The notes under the pieces are model-generated. The model had not been told where the DNA came from and ran no database searches. It was given only the letters and a program-made list of their open reading frames with translations. From Oscillospiraceae bacterium (GTDB taxonomy: Bacteria; Bacillota; Clostridia; Oscillospirales; Acutalibacteraceae), in assembly GCA_015066015.1 (NCBI GenBank), contig SVPE01000002.1, positions 62,001-126,000 of the forward strand: a stretch of 64,000 nt of DNA. Reading direction: 5' to 3'. Shown piece by piece: positions 53,912 to 64,000 of this stretch (position 1 is the stretch's first letter; every line of letters starts with the position of its first letter). The position numbers were made by a program, and so were the translations under genes.

Positions 53912-54700
53912 ATGAGTGTCAGGTTTAAACGATTGATCGCTTTTGTAATAGATTGGAATATTACATTGTTTCCGTTTGTGTTTATATTTTCTTTTTTAAC
54001 AACTTTTTTGCAGGAAGAATCTGCAATAAATCCGTTAATTGCTCTGTTTTGTTTTTTTGCTGTCATCTTTGCATTCGGAGCATTTGTATTAAGAGATGTT
54101 GTTTTTAAAGGACGTAGTTTAGGAAAAAGAATTTTTGGTTTGTATATCTATAATAAAAGTTCTTCAAAGCAAGCAAGTACAAAACAGCGTTTTTTGCGAA
54201 ATGTATTTTTCTTTTTATATTTTATAGACGGCATATTGCTGCTTGTTACCGGTCAAACAATAGGTGACCGTGTCGCCGGTACAGTTGTAACATCCGAGCA
54301 AGGCTTTGAAGCATATGCCAACGGGATACAGGATAGTTCCCCTGCCCTGAAACATAAAGAAGTTAAAATAATAGTATCAGTAATATCAATAATCATTGCT
54401 TGTTTGGCTATTTTTGTAGGATTAATTCAGATTGTTTTAAATACTCAAAAGGATACCGAAGAATATAAAGTCGCTTATAGTTATTTTGTAGAAAGCGACG
54501 CTTTTAAAAATTTAAACGTCGACGAATCAAAAATTTGTTTTAATCAATATTCTTTACATACATATACATCAAAGGATAACAGTTCGGTTTCCCAAACAGT
54601 AAAAATTGGATTCATTGTGAAATTTAAATTCTTTGAGGTTGTATGTCATAAAGAAAATGATATATGGCAAGTATGCAACGAATGTACTCTTTTTAAGTAA
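53912..54700 (+). CDS. RDD family membrane protein
   Basis: MSVRFKRLIAFVIDWNITLF...DVVFKGRSLGKRIFGLYI...GQTIGDRVAGTVV. Confidence 0.88.
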   Translation: MSVRFKRLIAFVIDWNITLFPFVFIFSFLTTFLQEESAINPLIALFCFFAVIFAFGAFVLRDVVFKGRSLGKRIFGLYIYNKSSSKQASTKQRFLRNVFFFLYFIDGILLLVTGQTIGDRVAGTVVTSEQGFEAYANGIQDSSPALKHKEVKIIVSVISIIIACLAIFVGLIQIVLNTQKDTEEYKVAYSYFVESDAFKNLNVDESKICFNQYSLHTYTSKDNSSVSQTVKIGFIVKFKFFEVVCHKENDIWQVCNECTLFK

Positions 54701-54761
54701 TAATTCTCCGAACTTATTAAACATTTCAACAGATCCCTTATTTTTTCCAATCATCACAAAG

Positions 54762-54981
54762 GGGTTGTTGCATTAAGATGCAGAAGGCGTTTTCTTCATC
54801 CCCGAAGGCGTACTAAGGTACTCCGAGTGGGTGAAAAAACGTCTAAAAAAGCAAAATTATGTTTTATGCAACACTTAAAAGTTACTTTCAATAGAATTAA
54901 AGCAGATATTTTCAGTAGATTTACTACTTCAAATACCTGCTTTTTGTTTTGCTTTTTGGTCTGCGCTTAATGCAACAACCC
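54762..54981. mobile_element. MITE-like non-coding element with 16-bp perfect terminal inverted repeats
   Basis: GGGTTGTTGCATTAAG at 54762-54777 and its reverse complement CTTAATGCAACAACCC at 54966-54981; no ORF inside. Confidence 0.6.
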
Positions 54982-55005
54982 TTTTTTTATTATGTTATCA
55001 CCTGA

Positions 55006-55449
55006 TTATTTTACAATAACCGTACCGTCAGCCTTGATGTCAAGAGTCATACCGTCTTTGACATAGTCAAGGAATTCCTGACCAAGGTTGTCAACGGTTG
55101 TGATTGTGTCGTCCGTCCATACGTCCGCAAGGATAACGCCTGCAGCTGCAAGTGAATCAATCGGCTCGGAAAAAAGCATTGCTCTGGGGTGTATGTTAAG
55201 AGCTGTTGCAGTATAAATTACCATTCCGCCAGTGGTCGAGCCGATGGTCTTGGGAAGACAAAGACCCTTACCTGTAATATTCTTGCCGAAAAGGTCGGGG
55301 TTGTTCTGGTCGGAAACAATTGTCTCCTTCTTTCTTGCAAGAGCACTCTTCTGGAAGGATGCAAGTGTGTTGAATCCGCCATGAGACACAACAGCCTCTA
55401 CTGTGCATTCGCCTGCAATAACAGGACGGCCTTTAAATTCTTTTGCCAT
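55006..55449 (-). CDS. Aconitase X swivel-domain subunit (DUF126)
   Basis: FKGRPVIAGECTVEAVVSHGGFNT, GKGLCLPKTIGSTTGG, paired with the AcnX catalytic subunit. Confidence 0.88.
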   Translation of the reverse strand: MAKEFKGRPVIAGECTVEAVVSHGGFNTLASFQKSALARKKETIVSDQNNPDLFGKNITGKGLCLPKTIGSTTGGMVIYTATALNIHPRAMLFSEPIDSLAAAGVILADVWTDDTITTVDNLGQEFLDYVKDGMTLDIKADGTVIVK

Positions 55450-55450
55450 T

Positions 55451-56743
55451 TCAAATACCTCCCTTTACTGCGATTGTGCAGATTTCGTCATCGGTGAAAT
55501 ATCTTGATGTCGTATATGTGCGCAGCTTGTTTGAGTTAGTGACAACATTCTTCTTGCCGCAAAGAGGATTGTTCATATACATAAGGGGACAGATACTTGT
55601 AAGCTTGATACCCATAGCGATAAGCTTGTCATAGGTAGCCTTATCCTTGTTTTTGAATTCCTCAACAACATCGGGAGCTGCAGTGAAAATTGTATTCATG
55701 CCGACCTTTGTCTTTGCCTGACGCTTAAGCTCTTGTTCGAACTTTTCAGTCCACTGCTGAAGCTGTGCATATGTAAGGTGAGGACAACCGATAAAGCAAC
55801 GCTCGGGCTTTGCATTTTCGTCCTTCCACATAACGGGATAGGAAGCCTTTACTCTTTCAAGCTCAGCATCGTCGATAACGTAAACCTTTGCGTCCTTATT
55901 GATAAGCTTTTCGCCCATCTCAACTGCTTCGGGAGTAAGACCGTCAACATGATAAAGACCGACTGCGCCGTTTGATGCTGTTGCAGCACCCATATCCTTG
56001 AGATATGATTTTGTCTCATCATCAAGCTCTGTGCCGATAAAGTCTGTAAGACCCTTGATATAAGGTACGTCTTCCATAACCTTAAGACCGATTGCTGAGC
56101 CGAGAATCTGTGCCTCAGGCTTCTTCGTAGTCTTTACTTCAATAATCCACTTTGCCTTTCTGCCCTCATCGGTGAGAAGGTCAAATTCGGGCACCTTGCC
56201 GAGAATCATGCCGAAAAGCTCAATAATACCGGAGTTACGGTTACATCTGGCACCGATAACACTGTTTGCATAAACAACAGCTGATGACTCTGCCCAGGAG
56301 AGAATATCGCCCTTTTTGGGTGTGTTGCCTACCTGGTCGAGATAGCAGGCACAGGTGAAGGCATTCTTATCCTTGAGACCGAGCTGACGCAGCTGAAGCT
56401 CGTATTCATCCTGCATACCGTAAAGGAATTTGTTGAAAATAAGCTTTTCAATGGGATTACACTTTACATTTTTGTAGTCAATGGGTCTGGGGTCAACGGT
56501 AAAGGGCATCTCTGCCTTAAGACCTGCATCGATAAGCTCCTGGGTGATATTGAAAACGGGTGAAAGCACGGAAATACCGAAGCTTGTTACGAGGTGACCG
56601 GGTGCAGTAACTCTTGCAAAGCGCTTTGCGCCGAAGGTTTCACCGTAAAGGATAAGAGTCTTTATGACCTTAGCCAGGGTTGCGCCTTTTTCACCGTTAA
56701 GTATGGCTTTTTCCTCATCGGTGAGGATCATTTTAGTTTCCAT
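55451..56743 (-). CDS. Aconitase X catalytic subunit (DUF521)
   Basis: VTAPGHLVTSFGISVLSP, CYLDQVGNTPKKGDILSWAESSAVVYANSVIGARCNRNSG. Confidence 0.9.
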   Translation of the reverse strand: METKMILTDEEKAILNGEKGATLAKVIKTLILYGETFGAKRFARVTAPGHLVTSFGISVLSPVFNITQELIDAGLKAEMPFTVDPRPIDYKNVKCNPIEKLIFNKFLYGMQDEYELQLRQLGLKDKNAFTCACYLDQVGNTPKKGDILSWAESSAVVYANSVIGARCNRNSGIIELFGMILGKVPEFDLLTDEGRKAKWIIEVKTTKKPEAQILGSAIGLKVMEDVPYIKGLTDFIGTELDDETKSYLKDMGAATASNGAVGLYHVDGLTPEAVEMGEKLINKDAKVYVIDDAELERVKASYPVMWKDENAKPERCFIGCPHLTYAQLQQWTEKFEQELKRQAKTKVGMNTIFTAAPDVVEEFKNKDKATYDKLIAMGIKLTSICPLMYMNNPLCGKKNVVTNSNKLRTYTTSRYFTDDEICTIAVKGGI

Positions 56744-56875
56744 AGTGAAAATCTCCTTTTGTTTGATTTATATCCTTAAGGAAGGGCCATCTTCACCTGA
56801 ATATAATCGGAGCGAAGCGACCCGCAATTCTGCATTTTGCATTTTGCATTCTGCATTTCTGTAAATCCGCAGGAT

Positions 56876-59140
56876 TTACAGATTAAGTGCACAGCTATAA
56901 CCTGACTTTGTTGCTTCAAAGACCTTACCGCCCCTGAAAGAGTCACCGATGTTGTAAACCTCGATTTCGGGACAAGCCTGCTGAATATCAAGGAAAAGCT
57001 TTTCATCGGGTCTGCCGCCTGCTGCCATAATAACTGCATCAGCTTCAATGAACTGTTCCTCGTTCTTTTCCCTGACCTTGGGAGCAAGAGGATTGAGAAC
57101 ATTTTCAGGAAGAATGGGATTCCATGTAAGATAGGGATTGGGTACGGACTTATCCATATTACGAAGCACCTTTACGCCCTTGTCTTCAATTGAAAGAAGC
57201 TTTGTGCAGTTGAAGAGCTTCACGCCTGAGTCGTACATATACTTAAGAAGATAGCCGCGGTTTGCAGTACAGGTATGATTCATCATATACTCTGTCATTT
57301 CAACAACAACAGCTTCCTTGCCGAATTCCTTGTTGAGGAAGAATGCGGTCTCGCAGCCTACTACACCGCCGCCGATAACAACAACCTTCTTTGCATCCTT
57401 GATTTTCTCGGGATGCTCAAGAATATCAACAGCCTGATACCATTTGTTCTTGTCTGTACCCGGCACGGGAAGAACAACGTCCTTTGTACCTGCAGAAACA
57501 ACAACCTTATCGTATTTACCCTTTCTGATAAGCTCGGGAGTAGCTTCTGTCTTGAATTTGATTTTAAGACCGTACTCCTTTTCTGCAATTTCAAGGCGGG
57601 TCTTCATAAATTCAATGTAGTTTACAATATCAAACTTGATGCCGGGCTGTGAACCGGGATTAAGTCTGCCGCCGATTCGGTCACTCTTTTCAATAAGAGT
57701 TACCTTGTGACCTCTCTGTGCAGCGGTAACTGCGCACTCAACACCTGCAGGACCGGCACCGATAACGGCAATGTTGAGTACCTTTTCAGCCTTGGGAGGC
57801 ATCTTGGGATAAACCTCTTCAAAGGCAGTTCTCGGGTTAACGGCGCACTGAGGATGTCCGCCCTCAACGAATTCGTTGAGACAGCCTTCCTGACAACCGA
57901 TACAGGGAATAATCTCCTTGACTCTGCCGGTTCTTGCCTTATTGGGCCATTCAGCGTCAGCAAGAAGAGGACGTCCGAGCATAACCATATCGCACTTTTC
58001 ATCTCTGAGGGCCTGCTCTGCAAGGTCGGGATAGCCGAGCTTACCTACGGCTACAACGGGAACCGGCACACCGAGATTAGAAACAATGTTATTTTCCTTG
58101 AAGTAATCCTTTGCAATCTTTGCAATATCAAGGAAGCAACCGGGAGGCATTGATCCGGGAGGATGAGGAAGCCACCAGTTATCGTAGCAGCCGAGGTCAA
58201 CGTCAAACATATCAACGCCGGCCTCAACAAGGTTCTTCATATAATCAAGAGTCATAGCAATTGTTCTGCCGTTTCTGAACTTCTTGAGTGATGAAACAGC
58301 GTTCATTCTGTCACCGTAGGTCTCATTAAGAGCAAGTGAAAGGTCTATACGGTACATAATCGGGAAATTCTTGCCGCAACGCTCACGGATTTTCTTGATT
58401 GTCTTGATACCGAATGCCTGCCAATCCTTGAAGGGACCCATAATGCGACGGTTGAAGGCGGGGTTGGTAAGCTGCTCCATAAGATAACCCTCGTGACCGT
58501 GAAGATATACACCGTCAATATTCATAGCCTTGGCATCAGCAGCACACTGACCGATATTTGCAATAATTTTATTCAGCTTCATTGCGCTCATCGGAATACA
58601 GGGCACCTGAGGCATATACCAGCTGGGATTCATTGAAGCTGACTGAGGAAGCTTCATTGAATTTACAAGGCACTGAGGATTACCTACTCGGCCGAGACCG
58701 GGAGTAACCTGAATAAATACTCTTGCACCGTAGGAGTGAATATTAGCCGAAAGATCTCTCCAGCCTGCATAGCAGGTACGGCTTCTGTCAAGTCTGGGGA
58801 AGTATGTAAGCTTGTCAAGCTCTGTGATTGTGTGGTCGAGTCCGTGTGAAACAGGTACAAGACCTGTTGTGATAAGACCTACGCCGCCCTTAGCTCTTTC
58901 AGTAAAGTAAGCAATCATTTTTTCATTGGGACGGCCTGTTTCATCGCACATTGAGATGTTACCCATAGGAGCCATAACAAGTCTGTTCTTGATTGTGAGT
59001 CTGCCGACCTGAATAGGTGAAAAGATGCTTTCGTAAGGGTAAAGATTCTGTGTCATCTTACCCGTTTCAAGAGTCTTTCCATCATTGAACCATTCGCCGT
59101 AAAAGTCCATCAGGTCCTGAATTTGTTTGTCTTTCTTCAT
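56876..59140 (-). CDS. Old-yellow-enzyme family NADH:flavin oxidoreductase (2,4-dienoyl-CoA reductase-like, FMN + Fe-S + FAD/NAD)
   Basis: TIKNRLVMAPMGN; CIGCQEGCLNEF cysteines; GAGPAGVECAVTAAQRGHKVTLIEK; GGGVVGCETAFFL. Confidence 0.92.
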   Translation of the reverse strand: MKKDKQIQDLMDFYGEWFNDGKTLETGKMTQNLYPYESIFSPIQVGRLTIKNRLVMAPMGNISMCDETGRPNEKMIAYFTERAKGGVGLITTGLVPVSHGLDHTITELDKLTYFPRLDRSRTCYAGWRDLSANIHSYGARVFIQVTPGLGRVGNPQCLVNSMKLPQSASMNPSWYMPQVPCIPMSAMKLNKIIANIGQCAADAKAMNIDGVYLHGHEGYLMEQLTNPAFNRRIMGPFKDWQAFGIKTIKKIRERCGKNFPIMYRIDLSLALNETYGDRMNAVSSLKKFRNGRTIAMTLDYMKNLVEAGVDMFDVDLGCYDNWWLPHPPGSMPPGCFLDIAKIAKDYFKENNIVSNLGVPVPVVAVGKLGYPDLAEQALRDEKCDMVMLGRPLLADAEWPNKARTGRVKEIIPCIGCQEGCLNEFVEGGHPQCAVNPRTAFEEVYPKMPPKAEKVLNIAVIGAGPAGVECAVTAAQRGHKVTLIEKSDRIGGRLNPGSQPGIKFDIVNYIEFMKTRLEIAEKEYGLKIKFKTEATPELIRKGKYDKVVVSAGTKDVVLPVPGTDKNKWYQAVDILEHPEKIKDAKKVVVIGGGVVGCETAFFLNKEFGKEAVVVEMTEYMMNHTCTANRGYLLKYMYDSGVKLFNCTKLLSIEDKGVKVLRNMDKSVPNPYLTWNPILPENVLNPLAPKVREKNEEQFIEADAVIMAAGGRPDEKLFLDIQQACPEIEVYNIGDSFRGGKVFEATKSGYSCALNL

Positions 59141-59400
59141 GGATTATCCTCCTTATTTTTCAGCAATCCCTATATCCGGGAAAACGCTTAAACAATTTGT
59201 ATAAAAATACACAGTCATTATAACTCTTTTTGTAATAGCAGTCAATATAATGATGTGAATATTTTATCAAATTATAATCTCTTGTGTATAAGCTGTAAAC
59301 TAAAAATTATAAATTATTTTACAATATTGAAAATTGTTTTTAAGAGTGATAAACTTTAATCAGCAAACACAGCTTTATATTTATTAAAGGAGAAAAAAAT

Positions 59401-60654
59401 ATGAACGAAAAAACTTTGGCATTTCTCAAAAAAATTCTTGTTATCATGCTCTCACTGATAACCCCCCTGCTCACTTGCATTATGACCTGTGAGCCTCTTG
59501 CCGAATACGACAAAAGTTGCATAGCTGCAGAGGAAAAAATCGGCGGCTTCATGCAAGGTGTGTGCCATGCAAGAGGTGACTACGAAATGATGAAGGAGGC
59601 AGGAATTAACTGGACAAGAAAGGATATTCCCTTCCCCTTTGATAAAGAGGGAAATCTGCGTCAGAATTACATCAGCTGGAAAGCTGAAATGCAGGAATAC
59701 GCCGATAACGGTATACGCATTTTCGCTATAACCCCTTACCCCGATGACTACATAGAAGCAGGTCTCGATCCGCGAGACGAAGCATCAAAGGAAAGAATTC
59801 AGGAAATTGCACAGTTTTACTGCGAGGACCTGCGCGGAATCGCAGGTGCGATTCAGGTAACAAATGAAATGGGCATCGACCGCTTCACCTATCCGCTCAC
59901 GCTTGATGAGGCAGCCTATTTCATAGGCATTCAGCTTGAGGCAATGCAGGAAGTAAAGGGAGACATAATCGTGGGCTATAACCTCGGCGGTCTTTCAATT
60001 CTGACACTTCCTCCCAAAATGCTACAGTGGAATGATTTCTGCGATTATGTAGGCGTTGACCTCTATCTCGGCTCATTCGAGGATATTGCAAAGGAAATTG
60101 ACCAATACCTTGCAATTATCGGTTTTGTAAGAAAAATCACAGGCAAACCAATCATTATGTGCGAATTCGGTTACATCAGCAACGGCAAACAGAAAACAGA
60201 AGAGGAAAAGGTTGCCATTTTGCAAAAATACGGCTACAACAGTGAAGAGGAAGCCATCGCTGATATGGACAACTTCATCCTGAAGCTTCCTGCCGATATG
60301 CGCGACGAGCTTCTCGAAATCTATCCCGACTATACTGCCGAGCAATACGGGGAATTACTGTTCCGCGGAGAGTACAAGTCTCACCTTTACTGTGCACTTC
60401 CCGACGGCTTCTATCTCAACGGCTATGAACACACACCCGAAGGTCAGGCTGAATTCTATAGCTATCTGCTTCCTGAAATGATGAATCTCGACTATGTAAT
60501 CGGTGCAGTAATTTACTGCTGGGAAGACAGTGACGACTGCTACGTATGCGGTCAGGCTGAGTGTCCCGTTGAAACCGGATGGGGTCTTGTCGACTGTGAC
60601 GGAAATGCAAAACCTGCTTATTATGCCGTAAAAGAAGTTTTCACCGGCAAATGA
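59401..60654 (+). CDS. Membrane-anchored or secreted (beta/alpha)8 glycoside-hydrolase-like protein
   Basis: N-terminal hydrophobic segment; GINWTRKDIPFPF, AIQVTNEMGIDR, IIMCEFGYISNG, GAVIYCWEDSDD consistent with a clan-A-like barrel. Confidence 0.6.
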   Translation: MNEKTLAFLKKILVIMLSLITPLLTCIMTCEPLAEYDKSCIAAEEKIGGFMQGVCHARGDYEMMKEAGINWTRKDIPFPFDKEGNLRQNYISWKAEMQEYADNGIRIFAITPYPDDYIEAGLDPRDEASKERIQEIAQFYCEDLRGIAGAIQVTNEMGIDRFTYPLTLDEAAYFIGIQLEAMQEVKGDIIVGYNLGGLSILTLPPKMLQWNDFCDYVGVDLYLGSFEDIAKEIDQYLAIIGFVRKITGKPIIMCEFGYISNGKQKTEEEKVAILQKYGYNSEEEAIADMDNFILKLPADMRDELLEIYPDYTAEQYGELLFRGEYKSHLYCALPDGFYLNGYEHTPEGQAEFYSYLLPEMMNLDYVIGAVIYCWEDSDDCYVCGQAECPVETGWGLVDCDGNAKPAYYAVKEVFTGK

Positions 60655-60693
60655 GGTGTATAATTAAATAACATTTCATGCCTGTGTCATTTA

Positions 60694-61437
60694 ATGTGGC
60701 ACAGGCAGCTTTTAAAGAAGGTGATTTCTCTGACAAGAAATATGTTGAAAACCATAGCCTGCATATCAATGCTGATTGATCACATCGGCTACATTCTTTT
60801 TCCGCAGATAGCTGTTTTACGTTACATCGGCAGACTTGCTATGCCTATTTTCGCATTTTTTATCGGTGAGGGATGCCTTCATACAAGAGACAGAAAGAAA
60901 TATTTCCTGAGACTTTTTTCCCTCGGAATGGTATGTCAGGCAGTTTATGTGCTCGAATACCTGATTATGGGAAGCGGTGACCCTTTTTATCTTAATATCC
61001 TTCTCACCTTTTCAGCTTCGATTGTGCTCTGCTCGGCGTTTTTAAACTGCTTCGACGAAAACGGCAAAAACAAAAAGGGTAAGGAGAATTATATTCTCGG
61101 TTTTGTGCTTGCTTTTTTTGCGGTACTTTGCTTCCTTGGGGAAAGAGAATTTATCCCCCTTTATTTTGATTACGGCTTCGGCGGAATTCTTCTGCCTGTT
61201 TTTGCCGCAACAACAAAAAACAAAAACAGAAAATTCTTCGTTTTCTCTGCAGGTCTGATTCTGTTTCTGATGCTGCTTGATTATTCTGACCCTCTGTGGA
61301 CAGTCTTTGCTCTGTGCTCTCTGATTCCTCTTTACTTCTACAACGGAAAAAGCGGAAAGAGAAATCTCAAGCTTGCCTTTTATCTGTTTTATCCCCTGCA
61401 TCTCGCCGTACTGTATGTAATATCATATTTCTTATAA
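60694..61437 (+). CDS. TraX family membrane protein
   Basis: MLKTIACISMLIDHIGYILFPQIAVLRYIGRLAMPIFAFFIGEGCLHTRDRKKYFLRL. Confidence 0.9.
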   Translation: MWHRQLLKKVISLTRNMLKTIACISMLIDHIGYILFPQIAVLRYIGRLAMPIFAFFIGEGCLHTRDRKKYFLRLFSLGMVCQAVYVLEYLIMGSGDPFYLNILLTFSASIVLCSAFLNCFDENGKNKKGKENYILGFVLAFFAVLCFLGEREFIPLYFDYGFGGILLPVFAATTKNKNRKFFVFSAGLILFLMLLDYSDPLWTVFALCSLIPLYFYNGKSGKRNLKLAFYLFYPLHLAVLYVISYFL

Positions 61438-61568
61438 ATAAAATCAATTCAATCAAGACATGAATTTTGTTATAAAATGACGTATTTTCTTGACTTTATA
61501 CCGTTAAAATGATAAAGTATTATAGCATATATGAATATGAAAGAAAGCAGAGGTATTCTATTTTGAAC

Positions 61569-63281
61569 ATGGAACAAAAAATCCTTAAGCTGATAGGCGT
61601 CAAGGGTACCTTCAAGAATGATGTTGTACCTATGATGAACTATAGCAGCGCAAACATCACGACCTCCGGTGCCGGATATGTTGTAAGCCTTTACTACATG
61701 AAATTCCTCACCGACGTTGTAAATCTCCCCCTCGCATGGGCGGGTCTTGTAACAACCATTGCCGTTGTCTGGGATGCAATCACCGACCCTATTATGGGTG
61801 TTATAACAGACAGAACTCGTTCCAAGTACGGCAAGCACAGACGTTATATCCTCTGGGGTATGCCTCTTTTGTGTCTTTCGTTTGTAATGATGTGGAACGG
61901 CTACGGCTTTAACGGCAAAACAGAGCCGGTGAAGACATTTATATACTTTACCGCAGCCTACATGCTTTACAAAACCGCATACACTGTTATTGATATACCT
62001 CACGTTGCAATGCTCCCCGAGTTAGCACCTGACTACGACCTTCGTATTCAGTACAATTCCGTAGGCTATATATTCAACTCCTTCGGTATGTTCCCCTCTT
62101 TCTTCCTCGTTTCTGCAATACTCGGTTGCTTCGGCTTCAGCACACCTCAGGCAGGCGCAGAAAAGCCGATGCTCATAGCAGGTCTTGTTCTTGCAGTTGT
62201 TTACGGTCTGAGTCTTTTCACCACATTCAAGCGTGTAAGAGAAAAGCCTTCACTTGACCTCAAAGTAGAAAAGTTCAGTTTACGCCATCTTCTCAACGAA
62301 TACAAGTATGTTGTTATCAACAAGGCTTTCAGAGAATACTTCTTTATGAGCCTTTGCTATAACATTGCAACCTATTTCTACACCACAACACTCATCTACT
62401 ATATCGAATATGTTGCAAAGCTTCCTTCCTACTACACCCTTTTCACCACAATTGCAGGTATATTTGAAGCATCGTCCTTCCCACTCAACTATGCTCTTAC
62501 AATGAAGTTCGGAAAGAAAAAGTGCGGTGCTATCGTAACGCCTCTGATGATTGCAGGCTTTGCAGTATGTCTGTTTATGAATCCCACCGCAGAAACAGAA
62601 GGTGCTCTCATCTGGAAAATCCTTCTTATGGCAACTGCAGTGCTTTATCCCTTCGGTAAATCCGGTCTTGGCTATGTTGCAATAAACATCCTTCCCGACA
62701 TTTCCGACGTTGACGAGCTTATCACCGGCAGAAGACGCGAAGGCGTTATCGGCACATTCAACACCTTCATCAAAAAGACCGTTTCAGGTGTTATGAGCTC
62801 TGTTGTTATGTTCATCCTCGGAGGCTTCGGTCTTGTTGTAGGTGAAGAGGTTGAAATCTGGGAAGAGGCACATCCCGGCATGCTTTTCCAGCAATCAGGC
62901 AGTGCACTTTTAGGTGTACGAATCTGTATCACCTTTGCGCCTATTGCCTTTACTCTTATTTCGCTCTTCCTTCTCCACAAATTCCAGATGACAAAGAAGG
63001 AGCATACGATCATCCGCGCCGCCATTGCAACCAAGCACAAGTACGGCAGTGTTGATCTTTCACCCGAACAGATCGAAATTGTAGAAAAGATTTCCGGTCA
63101 GAAGTATGAATCTACATGGCTCTGTCATAATAACACCGGCAACGGAGAACATCCCCTCGAGCCTAATGCAAACGGAGACTACCAGATTCTCATCGATATT
63201 GAAGAAGAAATGAAGAGAATCAGAACCTCCAAAGAGGGCAAAAAAGCTGAAGCAGCAAAGGCTGCTATCGGAGAAAAATAA
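61569..63281 (+). CDS. MFS transporter, glycoside-pentoside-hexuronide (GPH) symporter type
   Basis: GAGYVVSLYYMKFLTDVVNLPLAWAGLVTTIAVVWDAITDPIMGVITDRTRSKYGKHRRYILWG. Confidence 0.92.
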   Translation: MEQKILKLIGVKGTFKNDVVPMMNYSSANITTSGAGYVVSLYYMKFLTDVVNLPLAWAGLVTTIAVVWDAITDPIMGVITDRTRSKYGKHRRYILWGMPLLCLSFVMMWNGYGFNGKTEPVKTFIYFTAAYMLYKTAYTVIDIPHVAMLPELAPDYDLRIQYNSVGYIFNSFGMFPSFFLVSAILGCFGFSTPQAGAEKPMLIAGLVLAVVYGLSLFTTFKRVREKPSLDLKVEKFSLRHLLNEYKYVVINKAFREYFFMSLCYNIATYFYTTTLIYYIEYVAKLPSYYTLFTTIAGIFEASSFPLNYALTMKFGKKKCGAIVTPLMIAGFAVCLFMNPTAETEGALIWKILLMATAVLYPFGKSGLGYVAINILPDISDVDELITGRRREGVIGTFNTFIKKTVSGVMSSVVMFILGGFGLVVGEEVEIWEEAHPGMLFQQSGSALLGVRICITFAPIAFTLISLFLLHKFQMTKKEHTIIRAAIATKHKYGSVDLSPEQIEIVEKISGQKYESTWLCHNNTGNGEHPLEPNANGDYQILIDIEEEMKRIRTSKEGKKAEAAKAAIGEK

Positions 63282-63296
63282 TAAAGGAGAATTACT

Positions 63297-63845
63297 ATGG
63301 AAAGAATAGACATTACAGTAAAAGAGCCTCCCAAAAAAGAGAAAAACTGGAAAAACTCAATCAAGGATTTCCTCTTCTATCTTGTTCAGTGGACATGGGG
63401 TCTTCCCGTAAACCTTGTCGGCGGCATCGCATTTCTCATCTGCACAAAAATCAAGGGTTACCGTTGGCAGCGCTTCGGTTACTCAAAAATAGTTTACGTA
63501 CCCTGGAAGGGCGGCGGACTTTCAATGGGTCTTTTCATCTTTGTAAAGGCTCAACACTCAAACAAAACCTGGACCTACAACTGCAGAATTCACGAATACG
63601 GTCATACCTGGCAGTGCCTCATCCTCGGTCCTCTTTACTACCTTGTAATTGCACTCCCCTCTGTTATCTGGTGTAACTGCTTTGCAGGCTACAGAAAAAA
63701 GAACAATGTTCCTTACAGTGCAGCTTATTGCGAAAGCTGGGCAGATTTATGGGGTCAGAAGTTCAGCGGTCTTACCCAGGCCCCTGATTTCAACCACAGA
63801 TCTCTTGCCAAGATAAAGGAAGCCGCAAAAACCGAAGAGTCATAA
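63297..63845 (+). CDS. Uncharacterised membrane protein with HEXXH motif
   Basis: CRIHEYGHTWQCLILGPLYYLVIALPSVIWCNCF; follows the GPH transporter. Confidence 0.6.
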   Translation: MERIDITVKEPPKKEKNWKNSIKDFLFYLVQWTWGLPVNLVGGIAFLICTKIKGYRWQRFGYSKIVYVPWKGGGLSMGLFIFVKAQHSNKTWTYNCRIHEYGHTWQCLILGPLYYLVIALPSVIWCNCFAGYRKKNNVPYSAAYCESWADLWGQKFSGLTQAPDFNHRSLAKIKEAAKTEES

Positions 63846-63867
63846 TTCAGGCTCCTTTTAATACGTA

Positions 63868-63910
63868 TCTTAAAAACCATCGGGACATCGAATCCCGATG
63901 GTTTTTTTCG
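63868..63910 (+). terminator. Intrinsic terminator
   Basis: AAACCATCGGGA...TCCCGATGGTTTTTTT. Confidence 0.9.
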
Positions 63911-64000
63911 TCTGCCCCTTTTCAAAAAATCTGCGCCCTACTGCGCGGGCAGCGCAATGCGACGCATTGCCGGAGAGGACACCGGAAAAACTGCCTCCCA

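Overview
Window from a low-to-mid-GC Firmicutes/Clostridia-like chromosome (consistent with gut Oscillospirales, judged only from gene content and sequence style). Most of it is ordinary: recR-ybaB-dnaX-SRP RNA, gdhA, mfd, lysC/hom, L-fucose catabolism (fucA/U/K/I), a GH35/sugar-kinase/nucleotidyltransferase locus, rlmD, lacZ, an ABC-2 transporter, rlmB, pth, a Na/Pi cotransporter, tRNA-Thr and tRNA-Tyr, an AcnX/old-yellow-enzyme operon and a GPH-type MFS transporter. The main accessory feature is a compact intact-looking cassette at about 13.7-20.5 kb. It holds only phage DNA-packaging and head genes: terS, terL, portal, protease-like, decoration-like, HK97-like major capsid and connectors. 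It ends in an apparent fusion of a tail-terminator-like domain and a tail-fibre/adhesin-like domain, followed directly by a terminator. No tail tube, tape measure, baseplate, lysis, replication, repressor or integrase genes are visible. It is the best candidate for an undescribed, possibly domesticated, capsid system. Next to it is a SipW/TasA-like secreted-fibre locus. Other points of interest: a P-type-ATPase-like protein lacking the DKTGT motif, a secreted alpha/beta hydrolase with a Cys in the nucleophile-elbow position, three overlooked microprotein ORFs, a MITE-like element and two arrays of small hairpins separated by conserved linkers. All family calls come from reading the sequence; no database search was run.
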